A stretch of DNA of 16,607 nucleotides from DATJSN01 sp035504095 (GCA_035504095.1 DATJSN010000048.1:1-16607); one strand, 5' to 3'. Shown: positions 6,267-12,150, numbered from the stretch's first letter. The notes: generated by a model not told the origin, from the sequence alone. Translations and numbers: made by a program.

Positions 6267-7238
6267 ATGAATACCAAACTTCGTTGCCACATTGCCGCCA
6301 GCAGCGCAATTGCCGCTCTGTTTGTCTGTGCTCAGACGTCGCAAGGCTCTATCACGGGGATCATCAGTTCGGATGTTGAAGGGTTCTTCGGTACTACCAG
6401 CGACGCTTTCCAGCAGTCCGAAGGGCCGATTACACCTACCTGGGCTCCTGTCGGATTTGCCCTACCGTATGGCCCGGCAGGTCTTCCCCTACCGCAATTG
6501 TACGCCGGTTTTCCGACCCCGAACTATCCGACCAATCCTCCGATTGTTCCAAATATTCCCTTCCCGGCGCCGGCCGGGCACGCGCCGGGAAGTCCTTTCA
6601 CCGACACCATGACTTATGCCGACTACCACATCTACGGCGGCTACGGTGGCGCGGGGACATATACGCGCAACGCGTACGTGCGACTGGGCAATAACACGGG
6701 AAACCTGATGTATTTGAGCCAGCCCACAACCGCTACGGGTTACGCTTACGAGGAAGCGGAGTTCGAGATTGATTACAGCGTGAGTTCGACCGGGCTTCTC
6801 GGCGGCGCGACCCTGGGTACGCGGCCCTATCTGGTCTACGGCAGTTTTCTGCCCGGCGGATCGGCGGAGTTCGGCGCCGAGGTTGATTACTGGTGGCTTA
6901 CAACGATCCCGGGAACGACGGTCGTCACTGCGGTCACCAGCCTCGGATCATTGCAATACGATGATTATATCTCGAACGTGACCGGCCCATTCGTTAATCT
7001 TGTGCCCGACACTTATGGTTCCAACTACCTTCTGCCAAGCCTTACCGGCCAAACCGGAATTCTGGAACTCACCGGAGATGTCTTTGTTATTGGTGATCCG
7101 GTTGACATTAATGTGATGGCGGTGCCTGAACCCGGCTCGCTGGCGCTTTTGGCGATGGGTGGTTTGGGATTGATGTTCAAACGCTCGCGCCAAGTGAAAT
7201 ATAAACGGGAGAATGAGAGTGATGTCTACCAAATTTAA
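6267..7238 (+). CDS. PEP-CTERM sorting domain protein, paralogue 2
   Basis: 323 residues from the ATG preceded by GGGAGGA. It is a clear duplicate of the upstream gene: the same N-terminus (MNTKLRCHIAA), signal peptide, GFFGTT, YHIYGGYGGAGTYTRNAYVR, EFGAEV and GDPVDINVMAVPEPGSLALLA blocks. Small indels occur in the Pro-rich and Thr-rich loops. The PEP-CTERM motif at about 286-308 is followed by roughly 15 extra residues (QVKYKRENESDVYQI), which is unusual because the signal normally ends within a few basic residues. Those extra codons overlap the start of the HAF gene by 17 bp. Exported and probably surface- or matrix-bound; the ligand is unknown. Confidence 0.85.
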   Translation: MNTKLRCHIAASSAIAALFVCAQTSQGSITGIISSDVEGFFGTTSDAFQQSEGPITPTWAPVGFALPYGPAGLPLPQLYAGFPTPNYPTNPPIVPNIPFPAPAGHAPGSPFTDTMTYADYHIYGGYGGAGTYTRNAYVRLGNNTGNLMYLSQPTTATGYAYEEAEFEIDYSVSSTGLLGGATLGTRPYLVYGSFLPGGSAEFGAEVDYWWLTTIPGTTVVTAVTSLGSLQYDDYISNVTGPFVNLVPDTYGSNYLLPSLTGQTGILELTGDVFVIGDPVDINVMAVPEPGSLALLAMGGLGLMFKRSRQVKYKRENESDVYQI

Positions 7239-8280
7239 TTCCACTCCCGGTTTGCGTTCCCGATTGATGCTTTTTGGCGCCGCGGCTACGGCAGGTGTTG
7301 TTGGCAGCCTGTCTCTTGCCGGCGCTCCAGTTGCTTCCGCCAGCGTTTCCTACGACTTCACCGCATTGGGCTTTTTTCCCGGAGGCCAACCCAACAGCAG
7401 CGCCAACGGAATTAACGACTCCGGCGAGGTGGTGGGGTGGGCAAGTACAGCCGCTGGTCCGATACAAGCATTTATTTACACCGGCGGTCCGCTACACGAC
7501 CTGGGAACTTTAGCCGGCGGTTCGTATTCATCCAATTCCTATGGCATCAACAACTCCGGTATGGTGGCGGGGTCGTCCGTGATATCCGGCGGGTCCTACT
7601 ACTATGCGTTCAGTGACAACGGCACGATGGCCGATCTGGGAACTTTACCCGGAGGTTCAAACAGCTTCGGCGCTGCGATCAATGCCTCCGGCACGGTGGT
7701 GGGTCAGGCAGAAGTATCAACTGGATATGAACACGCATTCAGTGACGGCGGCACGATGACCGATCTGGGAACTTTGGGTGGTTCAGGCAGCGCCGCTTTT
7801 GGCATCAATACTTCCGGCACGGTCGTAGGGTGGGCAGATACATTACCCGGAGCCTTCCATGCATTCAGTGACAGCGGCACGATGGCCGATTTGGGAACTT
7901 TAGGAGGTTCATACAGCATCGCTTATGGCATCAATGATTCCGGCACGGCGGTAGGCTGGGCCGAAACATCATCGGGATATGAACACGCGTTCAGTGACAA
8001 TGGCACAATGAAAGACCTGGGAACTTTGAGTTTAGCCAGTTACAGCAGTGTGGCTAATGGCATTAACAATTCCGGTACGATCGTGGGGTATTCAGGGATC
8101 TCGCCCGGCGTTAACCACGCGTTTGTATACGCCAATGGAGTAATGAGTGATTTAAACAACCTGACGGTCAATTTACCCGGAACTGGACTCTGGAAGAGGC
8201 AAATGGCATCAACGCGTACGGCGACATTGTGGGCTGGGGCTATTATGACAACTCATTTAACGAGGAAGCCTTTCTTTTAA
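7222..8280 (+). CDS. HAF-repeat extracellular protein, 3' end frameshifted
   Basis: A signal peptide (LMLFGAAATAGVVGSLSLAGAPVASA) is followed by repeats of the HAF family of probable extracellular proteins. Six in-frame copies of GIN-x-SG-x-(V/A)(V/A)G occur about 40-50 residues apart (e.g. YGINDSGTAVGWA), alternating with DLGTLGGS and HAFSDNGTM. The fold is presumably a beta-propeller-like repeat. The ATG at 7222 was chosen because MSTKF parallels MNTKL of the neighbours; an ATG at 7213 is possible. After NLPGT (about 8183) the frame changes: the reading frame used here ends in 30-odd unrelated residues (KRQMASTRTATLW...). The expected seventh repeat and PEP-CTERM tail lie in another frame. 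As sequenced, the product would lack its sorting signal. Confidence 0.8.
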   Translation: MSTKFNSTPGLRSRLMLFGAAATAGVVGSLSLAGAPVASASVSYDFTALGFFPGGQPNSSANGINDSGEVVGWASTAAGPIQAFIYTGGPLHDLGTLAGGSYSSNSYGINNSGMVAGSSVISGGSYYYAFSDNGTMADLGTLPGGSNSFGAAINASGTVVGQAEVSTGYEHAFSDGGTMTDLGTLGGSGSAAFGINTSGTVVGWADTLPGAFHAFSDSGTMADLGTLGGSYSIAYGINDSGTAVGWAETSSGYEHAFSDNGTMKDLGTLSLASYSSVANGINNSGTIVGYSGISPGVNHAFVYANGVMSDLNNLTVNLPGTGLWKRQMASTRTATLWAGAIMTTHLTRKPFF

Positions 8281-8408
8281 CGCCCACGCCCGAACCCGGT
8301 TCGCTGGCGCTATTGGCTATTGGCGGTATCGGCCTGGCCATTCGCCGACCGCGCAGGAAGTTTCACGCTACGCGCGCAGTGGTGGAGGCGGCTTCGCCGA
8401 GAGTGTAG
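8184..8408 (+). pseudogene. Out-of-frame C-terminus of the HAF protein, with PEP-CTERM signal
   Basis: Read from the TGG at 8184, the frame gives WTLEEANGINAYGDIVGWGY, then TPEPGSLALLAIGGIGLAI-RRPRRK. This is the seventh HAF repeat and a complete PEP-CTERM signal. It is offset from the main frame in a way that one missing base near 8183 would explain. After RRPRRK the frame runs through a dispersed repeat (8358-8400) to TAG at 8406, adding residues such as FHATRAVVEAASPRV. The original gene probably ended soon after the arginines. Confidence 0.75.
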
Positions 8409-8432
8409 TAAGTAGAAAGAGGAAAGTAGAAA
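8358..8432. repeat. Dispersed intergenic repeat (TTTCACGCTACG family), copy after the HAF gene
   Basis: TTTCACGCTACGCGCGCAG, GTGGTGGAGGCGGCTTCGCC and a purine-rich run (agtgtagtaagtagaaagag) follow in order. The first two parts match 4828-4871 with few changes. The repeat fuses into the out-of-frame 3' end of the HAF gene. Confidence 0.6.
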
Positions 8433-8467
8433 AGTTTACCGACGGGAGGTTAGAGAGGGGGCAGAAA

Positions 8468-8490
8468 GTTCAAATCCTGTCGCCCCGATT
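8468..8490 (+). other. tRNA 3'-end fragment (second copy, candidate att remnant)
   Basis: GTTCAAATCCTGTC followed by GCCCCGA is a T-loop, 3' T-stem and 3' acceptor strand with discriminator A. The 5' T-stem is already broken (expected ACAGG, found GAAAG), and no 5' acceptor strand CGGGGCG precedes it. The first 14 bases are identical to 3479-3492, and both copies continue to CCGATT. Confidence 0.55.
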
Positions 8491-8509
8491 GTCCGGCGGA
8501 ATTAACCCA

Positions 8510-8700
8510 CTAGAGCAGTTCCACTCCAGCTATAGCGTCCGCGTCGCTTGAAGCGACCCTTACGGGTTGGCACAGACCGGGGTCGTCCGCTGCGTCATCG
8601 CTGAGCGACGGGGTTTGGCAAACCCGTCTTTTCGCTCTTGCTTGCGGCCAATTCCGTCTACACCAACGCAGACGCCATATCTGTAGTGGAAATGCTCTAG
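8510..8700. mobile_element. MITE-like element with about 35-bp terminal inverted repeats
   Basis: The left end CTAGAGCAGTTCCACTCC and the right end, read on the other strand (CTAGAGCATTTCCACTAC), match at about 30 of the first 36 bases. Matching continues through TATAGCGTCCGCG versus TATGGCGTCTGCG. The 191-bp interior has no coding capacity. It includes the perfect palindrome GTCGCTT-G-AAGCGAC near 8532-8546 and another stem near 8555-8575. A TA dinucleotide (within CTAG) borders both ends, as IS630/Tc1-mariner elements leave on insertion. It is therefore most likely a non-autonomous derivative of such an element; the parent transposase is not in the window. Confidence 0.65.
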
Positions 8701-8913
8701 CGAGTACATCAAACGGCTTTCTCATTTTGGTGACGAGAGCTACTTAATCCAACACGAAGTTCAAACAGACAATTTCCAAGAGCTTATGCTTTTTGGACGA
8801 GTCCGACGTAAGCAGAAAACCTCAAAGACACCCCAAAAGTATCTCGTTTTAGTGAGAACGAAAGTTGGGTTACGGGTCACAGACCTCTAACCTGGAAACC
8901 GCCAGCGACGCTT
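8701..8913. other. Gene-poor stretch with one protein-like open frame
   Basis: From 8702 a frame stays open for 62 codons to TAA at 8888-8890. It reads with plausible composition (YLIQHEVQTDNF, then QKYLVLVRTKVGLRVTDL), but it begins at the MITE edge and has no start codon with a ribosome binding site. It could be the 3' remnant of a gene cut by the MITE, or chance. Nothing else is seen here. Confidence 0.3.
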
Positions 8914-9110
8914 TTGTTAGCATATGGCAAAGGTTTTGCATGTATTGCTAGTATATGGTTAAGCAATGGTTAAGTAATGGTTACATAATGATTAAATTCA
9001 GAGGGCGGCCAGCCGTAAATGAGAGAAAATCAGTGTCATGTTCTTATTTAAATTAAGCGCCAGGTTGGCGAGAATACTCTTTGATTTGATGTGCGCTTTT
9101 TGCTCACAGG
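8914..9110 (+). repeat. Duplicated promoter plus truncated gene start (copy 1 of 2)
   Basis: The segment from TTGTTAGCATATG to TTTTTGCTCA matches 9157-9317 over most of its length: the Pho-box array, AAATTCAG-GGGC-ACCAG-like leader words, ATG, and about the first 23 codons. Here the ATG at 9038 opens MFLFKLSARLARILF, against MFLIKLSAGLALILF in the intact gene. The frame then degrades and stops at 9162-9164. It is a decayed 5' copy of the phosphate transporter gene. Confidence 0.7.
8956..8996 (-). promoter_or_regulatory. Pho-box-like array, four 8-mers at 11-bp period (upstream copy)
   Basis: Plus-strand units are TGGTTAAG (8956), TGGTTAAG (8967), TGGTTACA (8978) and TGATTAAA (8989), separated by exactly 3 bp. 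On the opposite strand they read CTTAACCA, CTTAACCA, TGTAACCA and TTTAATCA. Three of the four fit the cyanobacterial-type Pho box (pyrimidine-TTAA-pyrimidine-pyrimidine-A/T, 3-bp spacers) exactly. Confidence 0.6.
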
Positions 9111-9156
9111 AAATTAAAATGACAACTTTACACCAGGTCTTAACGCGGGCATTACA

Positions 9157-9317
9157 TTGTTAGCATATGATTAAGAAATGATTAAGAAATGGTCAAATAA
9201 TGATTAAATTCAGGGGGCGACCAGTCGTAATGAGAGTAAATCAGCATCATGTTCTTAATTAAATTAAGTGCCGGGTTAGCGTTAATACTCTTTGGTATAC
9301 GCTTTTTGCTCAAAGGG
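9157..9317 (+). repeat. Duplicated promoter plus gene start (copy 2 of 2, intact)
   Basis: Functional counterpart of 8914-9110, shifted by about 210-240 bp. It includes the Pho-box-like array, the leader and the first 23 codons of the phosphate cotransporter gene. Copy 1 carries small indels relative to this copy (for example in the segment before its 11-bp repeats and after LFG/LFD). Confidence 0.7.
9168..9208 (-). promoter_or_regulatory. Pho-box-like array, four 8-mers at 11-bp period (proximal copy)
   Basis: Plus-strand units are TGATTAAG (9168), TGATTAAG (9179), TGGTCAAA (9190) and TGATTAAA (9201). Read on the minus strand they are CTTAATCA, CTTAATCA, TTTGACCA and TTTAATCA, each with 3-bp spacers. 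The array ends 40 bp before the ATG of a Na+/phosphate cotransporter, the expected place for a PhoB/PhoP-type response regulator to replace a -35 box. Confidence 0.65.
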
Positions 9318-10925
9318 CTCGATCGTTTGATGGGCGGAAGGCTCATTGTATGGTTGGAAAAGGAAACGAGTAGTCCCTTGAAAGCGATGGGCGCCGGAAC
9401 GGTAGCAGGCGTATTGGCCCCATCGTCCACGGGCCTTTCATTGCTAACCGCGCAAATTTTAGGCAACGGCAAAGCCAGCACCGAAAAGCTGCTGGCGGTC
9501 CTCCTTGGCGCCAACGTCGGAATGACCATTCTGGCCAATGTCGCGGCATTGCAGATTGGTAATTACGCGGGCTTACTGCTTCTTGCCGGAGTTATTGCTT
9601 TTCAATTTGCAACACCGGAGCGCATCCGTGGCGTTGGTCAATGCCTGCTGGCTCTGGGTTTTATCTTTCTAGCCATGAACTTCCTGAGGGATGGCGCGTC
9701 GGACTTCAGCAACAGCCAAGGCGTCAGCGTCATTTTCGGGGTTCTCGACCAGCATCCAATTACTCTGTGCACGGCCGCGGCAATTTTGGCGGTGTTGCTA
9801 CAAAGTTCGACAGCGACGGTGGGATTTGGCATTGGATTAGCGAGCGGAGGAGTACTGCCTGAGTCATTGTTCGTCAATTGGATTATTGGCACGAACATCG
9901 GCATTGGTATCACGTCGCTGACTGTGGCTAGAAATAACCTGGAAGGACGCCGACTTGGGCTGGCTAATCTTTTGGCGAAAATCCTCGTCGCCGCATTGAT
10001 CATCGCATTGGCGCCCCGAAATTTGTTTTTGACCGAAAAGCTTTCCATTCCCGCACCCCAGCAACTGGCCCTGATGCATACGGCGTTCAATCTCCTGGTT
10101 GCAATCATTTCATTTCCCATACTTGGCTGGCTATTGACGGTGGTGAAAGTGTTTGTCCCCGATCCTCCGCATGCGCCCGGATCGCCGAAAACGTTTCTCA
10201 ACCCTGAGGCTCTGGAAACCCCTTCCGTGGCCCTGGCTCACGCCACGAGGGAGTTATTGCGCATGACCGATGAAGTAAAAATCATGCTGCAAAACCTCTG
10301 GTCAGCCCACGCGAAAAATTCATCCGCTCCACTGAGGAATATTCGATCCCAGGATGACAGCGTTGACGAAATCAACAAACAACTGATGCTTTATTTGAGC
10401 CAAATCGGCGAGTTAAACGACTACGACCGCAAATGGCATTTTGCACTTTTGAGTTATTCCGGCGATCTGGAGGCCATTGGAGACATCGTTGAGAAAGGCC
10501 TTGCCGGTACGGTAAAAAAACAATTGATCGAACATATGGTTCTTAACCCCGAGGACGAGGCGGTGTTAAACCAACTATACAAAAAAATACTTCATGAATT
10601 TGATCTCGTCGCCAGTTTCCTGACCATGCGCGAGTATTCCACCGCTCAAAAAGTCATTCATGCCCGCGACGAAATCAACGACTGGTGTATGATTCAGAAA
10701 AAGACCCACTATGGGCGATTGAAACCAGGCGATCGGCAGGGACTTTCGATCAGTTTGTGTTTTCTGGATTTGCTCGACGGACTGCGCCGCATCAGCAACC
10801 ATTTGAGCACCGCGGCCTATGGGACCAAGCCGCCTGGCACACGTCAAAAGAAAACCAAGGCAAAAGTTAAAGTAAAGAATCCACCCCACGAACCTTTAGG
10901 GTTGCCGGTTACGGAACCTACTTAG
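9249..10925 (+). CDS. Na+/phosphate cotransporter with PhoU-like C-terminal domain
   Basis: 558 residues of the NptA/YjbB-type Na/Pi cotransporter family (PF02690). The inner-membrane protein takes up (or, in YjbB, exports) phosphate. Two inverted transporter repeats are visible. The first has AGVLAPSSTGLSLL (54-66) and LLGANVGMTI; the second has LLQSSTATVGFGIG (183-196) and IIGTNIGIGIT. The canonical QSS of repeat 1 is replaced by PSS at 58-60, while repeat 2 keeps QSS. Hydrophobic segments fill roughly residues 1-305. Residues about 325-530 are a helical PhoU-like domain (ALAHATRELLRMTDEVKIML...LEAIGDIVEKGL), and a Lys-rich tail closes the protein. Two Pho-box-like arrays lie upstream, and the 5' end is duplicated. 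No good Shine-Dalgarno sequence is seen; GAGAG lies 12 nt before the ATG. Confidence 0.88.
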   Translation: MFLIKLSAGLALILFGIRFLLKGLDRLMGGRLIVWLEKETSSPLKAMGAGTVAGVLAPSSTGLSLLTAQILGNGKASTEKLLAVLLGANVGMTILANVAALQIGNYAGLLLLAGVIAFQFATPERIRGVGQCLLALGFIFLAMNFLRDGASDFSNSQGVSVIFGVLDQHPITLCTAAAILAVLLQSSTATVGFGIGLASGGVLPESLFVNWIIGTNIGIGITSLTVARNNLEGRRLGLANLLAKILVAALIIALAPRNLFLTEKLSIPAPQQLALMHTAFNLLVAIISFPILGWLLTVVKVFVPDPPHAPGSPKTFLNPEALETPSVALAHATRELLRMTDEVKIMLQNLWSAHAKNSSAPLRNIRSQDDSVDEINKQLMLYLSQIGELNDYDRKWHFALLSYSGDLEAIGDIVEKGLAGTVKKQLIEHMVLNPEDEAVLNQLYKKILHEFDLVASFLTMREYSTAQKVIHARDEINDWCMIQKKTHYGRLKPGDRQGLSISLCFLDLLDGLRRISNHLSTAAYGTKPPGTRQKKTKAKVKVKNPPHEPLGLPVTEPT

Positions 10926-10987
10926 AATCCTTCGAGCTTGTGGTCAAGGCAAAGTCGACCCGTCGCCCCTATTATGATGTGAGGCCA

Positions 10988-11425
10988 ATGAAAGTTAAAA
11001 AAACCAAAAAGGTACTCTTGCATACCCATCTTGAGGGTAGTTTGCCGGCAGAAATGCTCAAATCACTGAGTATCCGAAATAAGGTTCTCCTGCCTTTCGA
11101 TCCCATTACCGACAATCTCACAAATTTTTGCCAGAAGGGAAATTGGCAAACTTTTCGAAGAGTATTTTTCGCTATTTGTTCTTGTTTTAAAACCGCCTAT
11201 AACTTTACAGAGGCGGTGGTCGCATACGCACAGCAACTGCAAGAGCACGGCGTTCTTTATGCCGAAGTACATTGTACGCCATGGAAACATTTGAGCAGGG
11301 GCGTGGCTCTTGACGAAATATCGAGCGGGCTTCTGCTTGGAGTAAAGCTTGCTGAAGAATTGCACAATGTTCGTGTTCGCATCATCCTTTGGAACGGCTC
11401 ATGGAAGCGGCCAGGTCACTGTTAA
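10988..11425 (+). pseudogene. Adenosine deaminase, truncated N-terminal remnant
   Basis: The N-terminal third of an adenosine/AMP deaminase-family amidohydrolase, which converts adenosine to inosine using zinc. The zinc-binding signature HTHLEGSLP sits at residues 12-20 from the ATG at 10988 (GAGG precedes it; GTG at 10940 is an alternative). NWQTFRRVFF, LQEHGVLYAEVHCTP and VRVRIIL follow the family order. Homology stops after about residue 136, and the last ten residues (WNGSWKRPGHC) come from the antisense of the convergent gene. Family members have about 330-350 residues, so the later zinc ligands, the catalytic Glu and the Asp are missing. The product should be inactive. A deletion, a rearrangement or a chimeric assembly could each produce this junction. 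Confidence 0.75.
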
Positions 11426-11786
11426 TCTCTTCAGTGACCATGCTCAAAATCTCAGGATCATCCAGTACCGCATCGCGCACATGCATGGAGAGTACGGCCA
11501 CGATATTTTCGGCCATGTCGGCCTGCGGCGGAGGGGGACGATAATCGGGGTCGTCGTGACGAGTGAAATTCTTGAACGACCAACCCGAAGACACGAGGCC
11601 AAAGAAGGCTTCATGATAGCCGAGTGTGGTTTCAACCGAGTAGTGCATCAAATCATGAGGAGCAAAAAAGCCGTTGTGTCCGGTGCGTTGTATCTCCGCG
11701 TCGCCCGCTTTTCGGAGACAGGCGAGAACCACTCCTTCGTGAGTTTTCTTGAGACGGATGAGCATGGGTTGGTCACGGTTGTTCAT
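11382..11786 (-). CDS. Conserved hypothetical protein with HDLMHY motif, possibly 3'-truncated
   Basis: 134 residues from the ATG at 11786; a GTG two codons earlier is the alternative. The core GFFAPHDLMHYSVETTLGYHEAFFGLVSSGW (about 39-69) resembles a conserved bacterial protein family of unknown function whose members share a G(G/N)F..HDL.HY.VE..LG...F(F/Y)GL...GW block. H44, D45 and H48 could bind metal, but this is inference. The second half is acidic and helical (IVAVLSMHVRDAV, then ILSMVTEEINSDL). The last residues (AASMSRSKG) overlap the truncated adenosine deaminase frame by 44 bp, tail to tail, so the natural C-terminus may have been lost at the same junction. Confidence 0.65.
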   Translation of the reverse strand: MNNRDQPMLIRLKKTHEGVVLACLRKAGDAEIQRTGHNGFFAPHDLMHYSVETTLGYHEAFFGLVSSGWSFKNFTRHDDPDYRPPPPQADMAENIVAVLSMHVRDAVLDDPEILSMVTEEINSDLAASMSRSKG

Positions 11787-12028
11787 GATCACTGGTTTCC
11801 GCAGTATTAAGCAAATATCTTATAGCAAAATACCCCTGCTTTGGGCACAGGAAACTGTAAAAAGTTCAATTGGTGTCCTGATTCGCCTTTTAGGCGAATA
11901 GAGCAGGTGAATTTAGACCCTTCAACATAGCTCAGGGCAGGGCAGGAGATCAGGAGAGCAACGAAAGGAATAGGTGGCAGGATACAGGGAATAGTGAACC
12001 TGCGGTCACCTGTTTCCCTGCTCACCTC

Positions 12029-12037
12029 TGTTATAAT
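12029..12037 (+). promoter_or_regulatory. Extended -10 promoter of the serpin gene
   Basis: TGTTATAAT is a perfect extended -10 (TGnTATAAT). The -35 position, about 12009-12014 (CCTGTT), is a poor match, as is tolerated with an extended -10. The predicted transcription start is about 12044, giving a leader of about 107 nt. Confidence 0.55.
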
Positions 12038-12042
12038 GTTTT

Positions 12043-12111
12043 TGCTGAAACACATGTTGATTTCGCGAACCGCGTTAAGAGTTTTGCAACATGTGTTCTG
12101 ATAGTTCAGCA
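12043..12111 (+). promoter_or_regulatory. Long inverted repeat at the start of the serpin leader
   Basis: AACACATGTTG (12049-12059) and CAACATGTGTT (12087-12097) are perfect 11-bp inverted repeats. The arms extend outward through TGCTGAA (12043-12049) and TTCAGCA (12105-12111) past a 7-nt bulge. It begins at about the predicted transcription start and ends about 40 nt before the ATG. It could be a regulator site or a 5' mRNA stem. Confidence 0.5.
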
Positions 12112-12150
12112 GCAATGCTTCACCATGACCGTTCATGAAAAGAGAAAAAT

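Larger units (their letters stand above)
11787..12150. other. Divergent intergenic region before the serpin gene
   Basis: It holds a perfect hairpin ATTCGCCT-TTT-AGGCGAAT at 11881-11899 and, near 11919-11945, CCCTTCAACATAGCTCAGGGCAGG. The latter looks like a degraded member of the widespread CCCTTCGACA-GCTCAGGGCAGG intergenic repeat. The serpin promoter and leader structure are listed separately. No gene is seen. Confidence 0.5.

Noticed and set aside
9638..10201. Minus-strand 187-codon open frame
   Set aside because: It is antisense to the membrane domain of the Na/Pi cotransporter; it has no start signal and a noise-like composition.
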